The notes beneath the pieces were generated by a model. That model was not told where the DNA came from and did not search any database. It was given only the letters and a program-made list of their open reading frames with translations. From assembly GCF_001619875.1 (NCBI RefSeq), contig NZ_LRFC01000008.1, positions 1 to 64,000 of the forward strand: a DNA stretch of 64,000 bases, read 5' to 3'. Shown piece after piece: positions 33,497 through 42,616 of the stretch (positions are counted from its first letter, which is position 1; the number at the start of each line of letters is the position of its first letter). This stretch comes from Fictibacillus phosphorivorans. Its GTDB lineage: Bacteria > Bacillota > Bacilli > Bacillales > Fictibacillaceae. Made by a program: the position numbers and the translations under genes.

Positions 33497-35031
33497 TGAA
33501 CAAAGCGATTATTGTAGAAGTGAACAAGCGTCACCTCATCGTTCTGGCTGAAGGCGGCGAATTTAAGAAAGTTAAAAATACAAATGCCTCCTATTCAGTA
33601 GGTCAAGAAATCAAGCTGCCTGTAAAAGAAGAAAAAAGTCGTTCAATCTTTTCTGGTTTACTAAATTGGAAAACAGGTACTGCAGTTGCTTTAGCCATTT
33701 TCCTGCTGTTCTTTCAAATTTTATCGCCAGTCTCAGGACCGGGAGCTTACGCATATGTTGGAATGGATATGGATCCTAGTTTGGAATTGAAAATTGACGA
33801 GGAAATGAAAGTACTCGAAATCTTTTCCTATAATCAGCAAGGTAAAGAGGTACTTGAGCGAATGAAGGAATGGAAGAATAGAGATATCGAATATGTAACA
33901 GACCTTATATTTGATACGTGTAAAGAACTTGGGTATTTACAAACAAAAGAAGAAGTTCTGATTACTACAACCTTGTCTGAAGAAATTCCTGCTGACAAGG
34001 AAATTGAAATGAAAAAACGAGTAAACGAGGTCATAACAAAGACTGCTAAAAAGAAGTCCGTTGAGATGACAACCATTGTTATGAGTTCCAAAGAACGCGA
34101 AGAATCAAAAAAGATGAAAATGTCACCTGGGCATTATGCCATCTATACTGCTGCTAAGAAATCAGGCATTAAGATAACAAAAAAAGAAATTTCGGGTCAA
34201 ACGATCGAAAAGATTTCAAAAAAAGTGGGTCCGATTAAAGAGCTATTAAAAGAGGATATTCAACCTTTAGCTGACACAGATACAAAACAAAAAAATCTTG
34301 TTTATGAGCCTCCTCTTCCGGTGCTCGATCAAAAAGATAATGAGGCAAAAGTAAAAAAAGAAAAAACTGTTTTACCTGTTCAAGATAGGATAGAAGAGAC
34401 TCGCAGAAAGAAACCTATCGAATTACCAACTGGCCATATTGTCATTCCTGCTGCTCCACAAAAGGAAGAAAAAGCAGCACCACCTGGATTGGTAAAAAAA
34501 GATCCAGCACAAGATAGACCTAGTGCTCCTGCTTCTGCAAGTGGACATGAAAAGGACGCTCCAAAGCCACAAATAAAAGAAGTTCCTGCTGCAATCGCAG
34601 CACCTAAGGAAGAAAAATCGAAGGATGAGAAACAAAAGCAAGATAAACCTAAGGATGAGAAACCGAAAGAGGAGAAGCCAAAAGTAGACCCGCCGAAAGA
34701 AAGTGTTACTCCTCCTAATCCTTTTTCTGAACCTGTTATAATCAATCCTGAACCAAAAGAACAGTGGATTTATATAGAGATTATTGTTGATGGAAACGTC
34801 ATAACGGTAAGAATTAAGACAGAGTCAAAGGTAATAACGGAAGAGTTAAGAAAACAAGCTTTAGCCCTTATAAATCATAATTCTATTAAACAGCAACACT
34901 GTTCCAGGACTGCTGTATCATTACAGCAAGAAGTTAAAAAAGAAGAAACTGCAAGTGTAACGAAACAGCCGGATGTTGCAGATTTAGTAAATCCAGCTCA
35001 AACAAACCTACATACTCTGCAAGCTTCATGA
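33496..35031 (+). CDS. rsgI: RsgI-like anti-sigma-I factor with altered cleavage site
   Basis: This is a 511-residue protein. An RsgI N-terminal domain (1-50; AIIVEVNKRHLIVLAEGGEF) precedes one membrane helix (about 60-78) and an extracellular alpha/beta domain (85-210) containing AYAYVGMDMDPSLEL. A Lys/Pro/Glu-rich disordered region (250-420) and a short C-terminal domain follow. In canonical RsgI the motif reads D-I-N-P-S, and the Asn-Pro bond self-cleaves; here it is Asp93-Pro94. AGGAGG precedes the ATG, which overlaps the SigI-like stop. It should bind and regulate its sigma partner across the membrane. Confidence 0.88.
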   Translation: MNKAIIVEVNKRHLIVLAEGGEFKKVKNTNASYSVGQEIKLPVKEEKSRSIFSGLLNWKTGTAVALAIFLLFFQILSPVSGPGAYAYVGMDMDPSLELKIDEEMKVLEIFSYNQQGKEVLERMKEWKNRDIEYVTDLIFDTCKELGYLQTKEEVLITTTLSEEIPADKEIEMKKRVNEVITKTAKKKSVEMTTIVMSSKEREESKKMKMSPGHYAIYTAAKKSGIKITKKEISGQTIEKISKKVGPIKELLKEDIQPLADTDTKQKNLVYEPPLPVLDQKDNEAKVKKEKTVLPVQDRIEETRRKKPIELPTGHIVIPAAPQKEEKAAPPGLVKKDPAQDRPSAPASASGHEKDAPKPQIKEVPAAIAAPKEEKSKDEKQKQDKPKDEKPKEEKPKVDPPKESVTPPNPFSEPVIINPEPKEQWIYIEIIVDGNVITVRIKTESKVITEELRKQALALINHNSIKQQHCSRTAVSLQQEVKKEETASVTKQPDVADLVNPAQTNLHTLQAS

Positions 35032-35035
35032 TAGA

Positions 35036-35078
35036 AAAACCTCTGGTAAATTTATTAACCAGAGGTTTTGTTTTTTTG
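35036..35078 (+). terminator. Terminator of the sigI-like/rsgI operon
   Basis: AAAACCTCTGGT pairs with ACCAGAGGTTTT and is followed by GTTTTTTTG. Confidence 0.8.
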
Positions 35079-35134
35079 TTTCGTATAATTCCGTATCCTC
35101 TTTGGCAATAGTGGTAGTAGGAGGAGAGTGTTAT

Positions 35135-35902
35135 ATGCGTGCCATTTACTATGCATATTTGAGATTACCAATGCTTGTTAGGCTTGGTATCATTCTATTT
35201 TTGGTTCTATTCTCTAGTGCTTTTTTATCTCATACACTTGAGAAAGACACGTTTCCTACCTTTTTTGAAGGATTTTATTGGGCTATTATTACAGCTGGAA
35301 CAGTGGGTTATGGCGATTATGCGCCAAAATCAACTGAAGTAAGGCTTCTTGCTATTTTTCTTGTCTTTATGGGAGGATCGTTTTTAGCCTTTTTAACGAT
35401 TCACTTTGCCAGTACGGTTGTTAAAAGGGAAAATCGTTTGTTTGAGGGGAAAAATATGTTCAAAGACAGGGATCATTATATAATCGTTGGGTGGAATGAA
35501 CGCTCAAGACATACGATTCAAGCGATTAAAGACAAAGTAAAGACGAATCATATCGTTTTGATTGATGAGTCTTTAGAATCAAACCCTTTATATTTGGAAG
35601 GGGTTCATTTTATTCATGGCAAATCCAGTGAAGATTATACATGGATGAGAGCACATATTCAAAAAGCACATACTGTTCTTATTACAGCTGATGCCAACTT
35701 AAAGGAAGCTGAAGCGGATCGGAACACCATTCTTTCTGTTCTGACTGCTCGAGGTTTAAATGCAGCAGTGGCTATTCATGCAGAAATATTAACTGCCGAG
35801 CAAGGAACAAATGCGAAACGTGCTGGGGCCAATCATATTATTCAAACTTCAAATCTTGCTTCACATGAGATGGTGCTAAGTCTTGAAAGAGAACTCATAT
35901 AA
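35135..35902 (+). CDS. yugO: Potassium channel with TrkA-N domain (YugO-like)
   Basis: This 255-residue protein has two membrane helices around a pore loop with the selectivity filter TAGTVGYGD, then a cytoplasmic RCK/TrkA-N domain (about 110-250; YIIVGWNERSRHTIQAIKDK). In B. subtilis YugO mediates potassium release in biofilm signalling. GGAGGAG precedes the ATG at 35135. The 11 codons upstream of it have no ribosome binding site. I see no mstX gene directly upstream, unlike in B. subtilis. The neighbour yugN supports orthology. Confidence 0.88.
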   Translation: MRAIYYAYLRLPMLVRLGIILFLVLFSSAFLSHTLEKDTFPTFFEGFYWAIITAGTVGYGDYAPKSTEVRLLAIFLVFMGGSFLAFLTIHFASTVVKRENRLFEGKNMFKDRDHYIIVGWNERSRHTIQAIKDKVKTNHIVLIDESLESNPLYLEGVHFIHGKSSEDYTWMRAHIQKAHTVLITADANLKEAEADRNTILSVLTARGLNAAVAIHAEILTAEQGTNAKRAGANHIIQTSNLASHEMVLSLERELI

Positions 35903-35903
35903 A

Positions 35904-35935
35904 AACAGATAGGACAACCTACCTATCTGTTTTAT
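35904..35935. terminator. Shared terminator yugO/yugN
   Basis: AACAGATAGG-ACAACCTA-CCTATCTGTT followed by TTATT; convergent genes end on both sides. Confidence 0.75.
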
Positions 35936-36339
35936 TAATTCAATAGAGCGGTTTCTATTTTTTTCACCAAATCTTCTCCAATAGAAATCCATTTTTTATC
36001 GATGGACGCATCGGGATCTTGCGGCTCTGAAAACTGATTAAAACTGCCCGATATATTCCCCGCTTCAGCGTTATCATCCAATCCGATCTGGTATTTATGA
36101 GCCAATAGAAAAGGTTCACCTAATTGGATAACTGTATCTTTTTTATCTAATTCTCCATCTACTGCTTTAAAAGGAACTCTTAAAAACGTATATCCGACTT
36201 CATCATCCAGTTTATAATCAAAATACCCATGATCATAATCCCAGTTTCCTCCATATGAAAAGCCCAACCCTTTCATTACTTCCTCAGCTTCATTTAAAGC
36301 ACATAATTCATTTTCAAGTCTGCTTTTAATCGGTTTCAT
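35935..36339 (-). CDS. yugN: YugN-like family protein
   Basis: This 134-residue soluble protein matches the YugN family (ALNEAEEVMKGLGFSYGGNW, DYDHGYFDYKLD, GYTFLRVPF). No biochemical role is established. AGGAGGG precedes the ATG at 36339; an ATG two codons upstream overlaps the ribosome binding site. Position beside yugO and pgi reproduces the B. subtilis order without yugM. Confidence 0.85.
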   Translation of the reverse strand: MKPIKSRLENELCALNEAEEVMKGLGFSYGGNWDYDHGYFDYKLDDEVGYTFLRVPFKAVDGELDKKDTVIQLGEPFLLAHKYQIGLDDNAEAGNISGSFNQFSEPQDPDASIDKKWISIGEDLVKKIETALLN

Positions 36340-36432
36340 AATCATCCCTCCTTGTTATTCTATTGTTTAGCGTATCCAAATCACGGAAAGATTATTTGAG
36401 TGTTTCTTCAGACTGTTTACGCGTACCTTGTT

Positions 36433-36512
36433 GCTTTTGAAAGTGGTTGATTCCGTTTCAGATACCCGCTTTTTGCGGGGCAGGCGGTGAGCCACATTCG
36501 GACGTTTCACTC
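36433..36512 (-). repeat. Dispersed hairpin repeat, copy B
   Basis: In reverse orientation to copy A it contains TTTGAAAGTGGTTGATTCCG, TTTTGCGGGGCAGGCGGTG and AGCCACATTCGGACGTTTCA. The distal arm is missing. Confidence 0.75.
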
Positions 36513-36536
36513 TAAAAGCCTTAAAAAAGGACATAG

Positions 36537-36570
36537 AAAAACCTCACTCCAATAAAGAGTCAGGTTTTCA
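36537..36570 (-). terminator. Terminator of pgi
   Basis: Leftward AACCTGACTC-TTTATTG-GAGTGAGGTT followed by TTTCT. Confidence 0.7.
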
Positions 36571-36574
36571 AAAA

Positions 36575-37924
36575 TTATAGACGTTTTTCTAGTTCTTCTT
36601 TTTCTTTTTCAAATCCAGGCTTTCCGAGCAAAGCAAACATGTTTTTCTTGTATGCTTCTACACCTGGCTGATCAAATGGGTTAACACCTAACAAGTAACC
36701 ACTTACTGCACATGCTTTTTCAAAGAAATAAACCATATAACCGAAATGGTACGGAGTCATTTCAGGAAGGCTAACGATTAAGTTAGGCACTCCGCCATCA
36801 GTATGTGCAAGCAATGTTCCTTGGAACGCTTTTTTATTTACAAAGTCCATCGTTTGGCCAGCAAGGAAATTAAGCTTATCCAGGTTTTGATCATCTTCTT
36901 CAATCTTGATTTCTTCACGAGCTTGGTCTACATAGAGAACCGTTTCAAAAAGGTCACGTCGCCCTTCTTGAACATACTGCCCCATTGAGTGGAGGTCAGT
37001 TGTGAAGTCTACAGAAGCAGGGTAAATACCTTTATAGTCTTTTCCTTCGCTCTCACCATACAACTGTTTCCACCATTCAGATACATAGTGCAGTCCTGGC
37101 TCGTAGTTTACCATTAGTTCGATCGTCTTTCCTTTGTTATAAAGCGCATTTCGAACAGCAGCATACTGATATGCTTGGTTTTCTGCAAGCTTAGGATTAT
37201 TAAAGTCTGCGGCAGCTTCTTTAGCCCCATTCATCATCTCTTCAATGTTAACTCCGCTTACTGCAATCGGAAGAAGGCCTACAGCTGTAAGAACAGAATA
37301 GCGTCCACCCACATCATCAGGAATAATGAATGACTCGTAGCCTTCTTCGTTCGCTAATGTTTTAAGTGCTCCTTGAGCTTTGTCTGTTGTGGCGTAAATA
37401 CGCTTTCGAGCTTCTTCTTTTCCGTACTTTTCTTCTAAGAACTTTCTAAAGATACGGAATGCAATTGCTGGTTCAGTTGTTGTACCTGACTTAGAGATTA
37501 CATTAACCGAAACATCTTTGTCTTTTAATACATCAAAAAGCTCTTTTACATAAGTAGACGAGATGTTTTGCCCTGCAAAGAATACTTGTGGCGTCTTTCG
37601 GTCTTCTTTTGATAAAAGGTTGTAAAAAGAATGGTTTAACATTTCAATAGCTGCACGTGCTCCTAAATATGAGCCACCAATTCCGACGACGATCAAAACG
37701 TCAGAGTCATTCTTAATCTTTTCAGCGCTTTTTACGATTCGGCTAAACTCTTCACGGTCGTAATTCTCAGGAAGGTCAACCCACCCTAAAAAGTCATTGC
37801 CAGCACCTGTTTTTTCATGGATAGCATTATGTGCAGCTTCTACGGCACCTGTAAGATAATCTACTTCATGCTGGCCAATAAAAGACAATGCCTTGCTATA
37901 ATCAAAACTAAGCTTTTTCGTCAT
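36575..37924 (-). CDS. pgi: Glucose-6-phosphate isomerase
   Basis: This 449-residue glycolytic enzyme interconverts glucose 6-phosphate and fructose 6-phosphate. It carries [20 protein letters not shown], the signature [17 protein letters not shown] and [26 protein letters not shown] precedes the ATG at 37924; eight extra upstream codons in the frame are not used. The length equals that of other Bacillus Pgi proteins. The neighbourhood (yugN, yugJ) is as in B. subtilis. A near-match to a cre site (TGTAATCGTTTTCT, 38000-38013) lies about 75 bases upstream. Confidence 0.97.
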   Translation of the reverse strand: MTKKLSFDYSKALSFIGQHEVDYLTGAVEAAHNAIHEKTGAGNDFLGWVDLPENYDREEFSRIVKSAEKIKNDSDVLIVVGIGGSYLGARAAIEMLNHSFYNLLSKEDRKTPQVFFAGQNISSTYVKELFDVLKDKDVSVNVISKSGTTTEPAIAFRIFRKFLEEKYGKEEARKRIYATTDKAQGALKTLANEEGYESFIIPDDVGGRYSVLTAVGLLPIAVSGVNIEEMMNGAKEAAADFNNPKLAENQAYQYAAVRNALYNKGKTIELMVNYEPGLHYVSEWWKQLYGESEGKDYKGIYPASVDFTTDLHSMGQYVQEGRRDLFETVLYVDQAREEIKIEEDDQNLDKLNFLAGQTMDFVNKKAFQGTLLAHTDGGVPNLIVSLPEMTPYHFGYMVYFFEKACAVSGYLLGVNPFDQPGVEAYKKNMFALLGKPGFEKEKEELEKRL

Positions 37925-38037
37925 ATGTAAGCCTCCTAAAACAATCATTATTCTTTCACTTTATACAAGTACAACATTCAAATCAAGAAACCACACAAAT
38001 GTAATCGTTTTCTTCCTAAAAGACGAAATATTCTAAA

Positions 38038-38084
38038 AGCAGCCATATAAAAAGAAGGACTAATTCCCCTTTTTATATGGCTCA
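38038..38084. terminator. AT-rich terminator-like hairpin upstream of pgi
   Basis: AGCCATATAAAAAG pairs with CTTTTTATATGGCT across a 15-base loop. It stands between yugJ and pgi, which are both leftward, so it probably ends the yugJ transcript. Confidence 0.6.
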
Positions 38085-38197
38085 TTCTCTAAACGCTTGT
38101 TGTTCGGTTTAACTCTGTTTCTTCATTGGAAAGTTGATAAGCAAGCAACTTAGAACGAAAATCAACTACTCCAGCGAAAAACAAAGTTTTTGCGAAA

Positions 38198-38289
38198 AAG
38201 TGAAACGTTCGAATGTGGCTCACCGCCTGCCCCGCGGAAAGGGAGCATCTGAAACGGAAATCAATCACTTTCAAAAGCAACAAAGTTTT
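38198..38289 (+). repeat. Dispersed hairpin repeat, copy C
   Basis: In the same orientation as copy A it contains GTGAAACGTTCGAATGTGGC, TCACCGCCTGCCCCGCGGAA and CGGAAATCAATCACTTTC. It lies just downstream of yugJ. Confidence 0.78.
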
Positions 38290-38303
38290 GCAAAATAGGC
38301 ATT

Positions 38304-39467
38304 TTATAATGACATTCTTAAGATGTTTAATACATCCTCTTTATTCTGGCTGTTGAAATTACCGAACTCTCCTCTAGCCATTGCTTTATCTGCAATAAGG
38401 TCTAGTTTAGAATCATCTATATCATAATCTTTCAATGCATTAGGCGCCCCTAACGAAGTCCAGAATGCCGATAAACGGTCAATTCCTTCAAGAGCAACTT
38501 CTTTATCTGATTTACCCTCAGGATCAACATCAAAAACACGAACAGCAAGTTGTTTGAATCGTGAAACATCAGTATCCACATTGTGTCTCATCCAGTTCGG
38601 GAAAAGAATGGCTAATCCGCCTGCATGCGGTATATCATAAACAGCTGAAACAGCATGTTCAATATTATGACTGCCCCAATCACCGCGAAGGCCCATTTGA
38701 AGCGTACCATTTAATGCCATTGTTCCACTATATAATATGGTTTCACGCAGCTCATAGTTTTCAAGATTATCTAAAAGCTTAGGTGCTGTTTCCATTACGG
38801 TTAAAAGGATGGATTCAGCAAAACGGTCTTGCAGTGGTGTATTTTTAGCGTTATGGAAGTATTGTTCAAATACGTGGGACATCATGTCCACTATTCCATA
38901 AATAGTTTGATCTTTCGGTACAGAGAAAGTATTCTTTGGATCTAAAATTGAAAACTTAGGAAATACTAGAGGGCTTCCCCATCCATACTTTTCTTGAGTT
39001 TCCCAATTGGTAATAACAGAACCTGAATTCATTTCAGAACCTGTTGCCGCTAAAGTCAGAACCGTTCCAAAAGGGAGAGCTTCCTCTGGCTGAGCTTTTA
39101 ACGTAATAAGATCCCAAACGTCTCCATCGTATTTTGCTCCTGCTGCAATAGCCTTTGTACAGTCGATAACACTGCCTCCACCAACGGCTAATAATACCTC
39201 AATTCCTTTTTCTTTACAAATTTCTACACCTTTACGAACTGTAGAAACTCTTGGGTTTGGCTCAACTCCTGAAAGTTCGCTGACTTCTGCATCCATTTTT
39301 TCCAATTCATTCATTACTTCATCGTACAGTCCATTTCGCTTGATGCTACCACCACCGTAAACTACAAGCACTTTGTTGCCTAATTTCCCCAATTCATCTT
39401 TTAACGTTTTAATTTGATTTTTCCCAAATATTAATCGAGTTGGATTGTAATATATATATTCATTCAT
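38304..39467 (-). CDS. yugJ: Iron-containing alcohol dehydrogenase (YugJ/YugK type)
   Basis: This is a 387-residue group III alcohol dehydrogenase, probably NADPH-dependent. It shows the nucleotide-binding [20 protein letters not shown] and metal ligands in [13 protein letters not shown] and [20 protein letters not shown]. Family members reduce butanal and related aldehydes. AAGGAG lies 8 bases before the ATG. B. subtilis has two tandem paralogs (yugJ, yugK) here; only one is present. The size equals YugJ, but assignment between the two paralogs is not certain. Confidence 0.9.
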   Translation of the reverse strand: MNEYIYYNPTRLIFGKNQIKTLKDELGKLGNKVLVVYGGGSIKRNGLYDEVMNELEKMDAEVSELSGVEPNPRVSTVRKGVEICKEKGIEVLLAVGGGSVIDCTKAIAAGAKYDGDVWDLITLKAQPEEALPFGTVLTLAATGSEMNSGSVITNWETQEKYGWGSPLVFPKFSILDPKNTFSVPKDQTIYGIVDMMSHVFEQYFHNAKNTPLQDRFAESILLTVMETAPKLLDNLENYELRETILYSGTMALNGTLQMGLRGDWGSHNIEHAVSAVYDIPHAGGLAILFPNWMRHNVDTDVSRFKQLAVRVFDVDPEGKSDKEVALEGIDRLSAFWTSLGAPNALKDYDIDDSKLDLIADKAMARGEFGNFNSQNKEDVLNILRMSL

Positions 39468-39664
39468 TGTAATCTCTCCTTCTTGCTTGGTTTAACACGT
39501 ATTATGTGGGACAAAAAAGGCAAAGTAAAGTAATCAGCTTACCGAATACTAGCATGTGTTTTTAAGCATTGTTTCATGCCAGTATTTTAGGGAATGTATA
39601 AATAAAGTAAAAGATTGACACCCTAAAAGTGTGTTCTTTCATAATATCGATTGGAGGATGTAAG

Positions 39665-39901
39665 ATGAGTGGATTACAACGCTTTGCATTGGCATTAGTA
39701 ATAATCGGAGCGATTAACTGGGGTCTTATCGGATTTTTTCAGTTTGATTTAGTTGCTGCTATTTTTGGTGGCCAAGACTCAGCTCTTGCCCGTATCGTTT
39801 ATGGTCTTGTCGGTCTTTCAGGTTTATATTGTTTAACTTTGTTATTTAAACCTTCTGAAGAACTTAGCCGTGAAGGCCAAACGGAACACAATCGCGCTTA
39901 A
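39665..39901 (+). CDS. yuzA: DUF378 membrane protein (YuzA-like)
   Basis: This is a 78-residue protein with two membrane helices around LVIIGAINWGLIGFFQFDLV and RIVYGLVGLSGLYCLTLLF, the DUF378/YuzA signature. GGAGG lies 7 bases before the ATG at 39665. The function is unknown in any species. Synteny with yugI and yugJ supports the name. Confidence 0.85.
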   Translation: MSGLQRFALALVIIGAINWGLIGFFQFDLVAAIFGGQDSALARIVYGLVGLSGLYCLTLLFKPSEELSREGQTEHNRA

Positions 39902-39940
39902 TCTTTAACATATATAAAAGACTCATTTAAAAAGTCTACA

Positions 39941-39971
39941 AAAAAAACCTCTCAAATGAGAGGTTTTTTTG
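39941..39971. terminator. Shared terminator yuzA/yugI
   Basis: AAAAAAACCTCTCA-AA-TGAGAGGTTTTTTT, symmetrical, between convergent genes. Confidence 0.8.
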
Positions 39972-39973
39972 TA

Positions 39974-40393
39974 TTATTTTTTAAGGCGCTTGTTAAGTTG
40001 AGCTTGACGATCTGTAGACTCTTTCAACCAATCTTTAAGTTTTGCTTCAAGAGTGTTGAAACCTTTGTTAGCGTCTTGATTGTTTGTGTTGTTCTTCTTG
40101 TTGTTGTTATTAAACCCACCTGGACGGCGTTCTTTTTTAGGTGCAGGAGCTGGAGCTTCCTGTGTTTGTCGGATGGACAGTGAGATTTTCTTGCTGTCTT
40201 CGTCAACAGAAAGAATTTTTACTGACACAACGTCACCAACACTTAGTGCATCGTTAATATCTTTAACGAAACCATGAGAAACTTCAGAAATGTGTACAAG
40301 ACCTTGTACATTATCATTTAATGCAACGAACGCACCAAAAGGCTTAATGCCTGTAACTTTACCTTCAACAATGCTACCTACTTCAAAATTCAT
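39974..40393 (-). CDS. yugI: S1-domain RNA-binding general stress protein 13 (YugI)
   Basis: This is a 139-residue protein with a single S1 domain at residues 5-76 (GSIVEGKVTGIKPFGAFVAL, then GLVHISEVSHGFVKDI). A Pro/Ala linker and an Asn/Lys-rich disordered stretch lead to a basic helix (LEAKLKDWLKESTDRQAQLN). YugI associates with ribosomes in B. subtilis. AGGAG precedes the ATG by 7 bases. It is monocistronic. Confidence 0.9.
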   Translation of the reverse strand: MNFEVGSIVEGKVTGIKPFGAFVALNDNVQGLVHISEVSHGFVKDINDALSVGDVVSVKILSVDEDSKKISLSIRQTQEAPAPAPKKERRPGGFNNNNKKNNTNNQDANKGFNTLEAKLKDWLKESTDRQAQLNKRLKK

Positions 40394-40473
40394 GAAAACA
40401 CTCCTAACTATTTTTTAACCTGTTAAGTATAACATAACTAAATCGTACAAGCAAAACTAATAAAAGGAGGGTT

Positions 40474-42390
40474 TTATTGGTTTGTAACCGTCATTTCATG
40501 AGTTTGATTAGGCTTGATTAGAAGCTCTTCTCCAAAGCTATACGTCTTCTCAATATTAATCTGATGCCATAACATGAACATTAGAACTGTCCAAATCTTT
40601 CTGCTATAATCTCCTCGTCCAGAACGATGTCCTTCTAATAGTTCTAGAACAAGATCCTTATTCAGGTACTCGTCTGTAGCACTTGTATGAATCAACTGCT
40701 TAGCCCAATCATACATTTCGTTCTTAAGCCAATGACGAATGGGTACTGGGAATCCTAATTTTCGGCGATGTAGCACAGAATCAGGTACAATGCCTTTCAT
40801 CGATTCTCTTAATGCATATTTCGTAGTCCCATTTGTAACCGTAAGACTTGGATGCAATTTTGATGCCACCGAAAACACTTCTTTATCAAGAAATGGTACA
40901 CGAAGTTCTAGTGAATGTGCCATCGTCATCTTATCTGCTTTCACAAGGATATCGCCTCTCATCCATGTATGCAGGTCGATATATTGCATCTTGTGGACAT
41001 CATGAAATTGACTTGCTTGCTCGTACAAAGGTTTAGTAACATTTTTATAGTTATAAGCAGAACGATATTGCTTTAACAGTCTGCTCTTCTCCGTTTCAGA
41101 AAACATTTTAGCATTCCCGATATAACGCTCTTCAATGGTCATGCTTCCGCGTTCCATAAAGCTCTTCCCTTTAACTCCTTCAGGAAGCATGCTTGCAATG
41201 GCTGCCAAACCTTTGGAAATCCCTTTTGGCAACGAAGAAAGATGTCTTAATGAATGGGGCTCATGGTAGATATTGTAGCCTCCGAATAGCTCATCTGCCC
41301 CTTCACCAGATAGAACGACTGTAACATGTTTCGCTGCTTCTCGCGCCACAAAATATAAGGGTACAGCTGCAGGATCTGCAACTGGATCATCCATATGCCA
41401 AATAATTTTTGGCAGCTCTTTCATAAATTCATCCGGCTTTACAAGATAATGTATATTTTCTACGTTAAGTGCAGCTGCAGTCTGAACAGCAACATCAATC
41501 TCACTAAAGCCTTCTCTTTCAAACCCTACAGTGAATGTTTTTAAAGAAGGATGAAGTTCACTCGCTAGTGCTACGATCGTACTTGAATCAATACCTCCCG
41601 ACAGAAAAGCCCCTACAGGTACGTCAGAACGCATGTGAACTTTTACAGAATCACGCATTACCGAACGGATCATGTCTTTTGCTTCTTCAAGCTGCATGTT
41701 CTTTGGCGTGAAATTTGGTCTCCAAAATGGTTTGATTGCTAAAGGCCGTCCTGCTTTTTTAACAAAATAATGGCCTGGTTCTAGCTTTTTAATGTTCTTT
41801 GTGATCGTCATCGGTTCAGGAACAAACTGATAGGTTAAGTAATGATGAAGTGCTTCTGCATCTACTTCTTGTTTTTCTTTAACAAGGGTTATACTTTTCT
41901 TTTCAGATGCACAATATAAACCCTCCTCATCTTCTAAGTAAAAGAAAGGTTTAATACCGAACGGATCTCTAGCACCAAAAAGTTCTTTTGTTTCTTTGTC
42001 CCAAATCAAAAATCCAAACATTCCTCGCAATTCAGTGAAAGCATTTTCTCTTCTCTCGCTGAAAAGCGCCAAAATGACCTCTGTATCTGAATGGGTTTTA
42101 AATTCAAATCCTTTTTCCTCTAGTTCTTTTCTTATTTCAACATAATTATATATTTCACCGTTAAAGATAATCCAATAACGATCATCTTCATAGGATAATG
42201 GCTGTTTGCCGCTTTCTATATCAATGATGCTAAGTCGGCGAAAACCGAAGCGAACATACTGATCAACAAAATGACCACTGTCATCTGGACCGCGATGAGT
42301 AATGATATTTGTCATGTTTATTAATTGTTCTGTTTCTTTCTGTTCTACCGTCTCAGGTGTATTTAGCATATACCCAATAAAACCGCACAT
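40474..42390 (-). CDS. asnB: Asparagine synthetase, glutamine-hydrolysing
   Basis: This 638-residue enzyme makes asparagine from aspartate, glutamine and ATP. The start at 42390 gives the mature N-terminus MCGFIGY with the nucleophile Cys2 of the class II glutaminase; six upstream codons in the frame would bury it and are rejected. The synthetase domain carries the PP-loop FLSGGIDSSTIVAL and LSGEGADELFGGY. GGGGAGG precedes the start. The size is near B. subtilis AsnB (about 630 residues). AsnO-type function is less likely but possible. It stands alone between yugI and the aspartase-family gene. Confidence 0.93.
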   Translation of the reverse strand: MCGFIGYMLNTPETVEQKETEQLINMTNIITHRGPDDSGHFVDQYVRFGFRRLSIIDIESGKQPLSYEDDRYWIIFNGEIYNYVEIRKELEEKGFEFKTHSDTEVILALFSERRENAFTELRGMFGFLIWDKETKELFGARDPFGIKPFFYLEDEEGLYCASEKKSITLVKEKQEVDAEALHHYLTYQFVPEPMTITKNIKKLEPGHYFVKKAGRPLAIKPFWRPNFTPKNMQLEEAKDMIRSVMRDSVKVHMRSDVPVGAFLSGGIDSSTIVALASELHPSLKTFTVGFEREGFSEIDVAVQTAAALNVENIHYLVKPDEFMKELPKIIWHMDDPVADPAAVPLYFVAREAAKHVTVVLSGEGADELFGGYNIYHEPHSLRHLSSLPKGISKGLAAIASMLPEGVKGKSFMERGSMTIEERYIGNAKMFSETEKSRLLKQYRSAYNYKNVTKPLYEQASQFHDVHKMQYIDLHTWMRGDILVKADKMTMAHSLELRVPFLDKEVFSVASKLHPSLTVTNGTTKYALRESMKGIVPDSVLHRRKLGFPVPIRHWLKNEMYDWAKQLIHTSATDEYLNKDLVLELLEGHRSGRGDYSRKIWTVLMFMLWHQINIEKTYSFGEELLIKPNQTHEMTVTNQ

Positions 42391-42616
42391 TTTCAAGTTC
42401 CTCCCCAAAACAGTTCAAAATGTCCACTACTCAAAATTAATCGGCAATAAAATGGTTTTCCAGTATATTATTTAATTCCCTTTATATGTGAATGAACTTC
42501 TCTATTATACAACCGTCATTCCCAATCTTCACTATATTTTTGTAAATAAAAAGAAAAACAAGGAATCTGTACTATAATTGTCGAGAAAAACAATATAAAA
42601 GTTACAAATCGAAACA

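Noticed and set aside
34380-34745. Gly/Ser/Phe-rich leftward open frame
   Set aside because: It is the complement of the Lys/Pro/Glu-rich linker of RsgI.
38000-38013. cre site upstream of pgi (TGTAATCGTTTTCT)
   Set aside because: The last conserved A is replaced by T, and pgi is not a usual catabolite-repressed gene; kept only as a remark.
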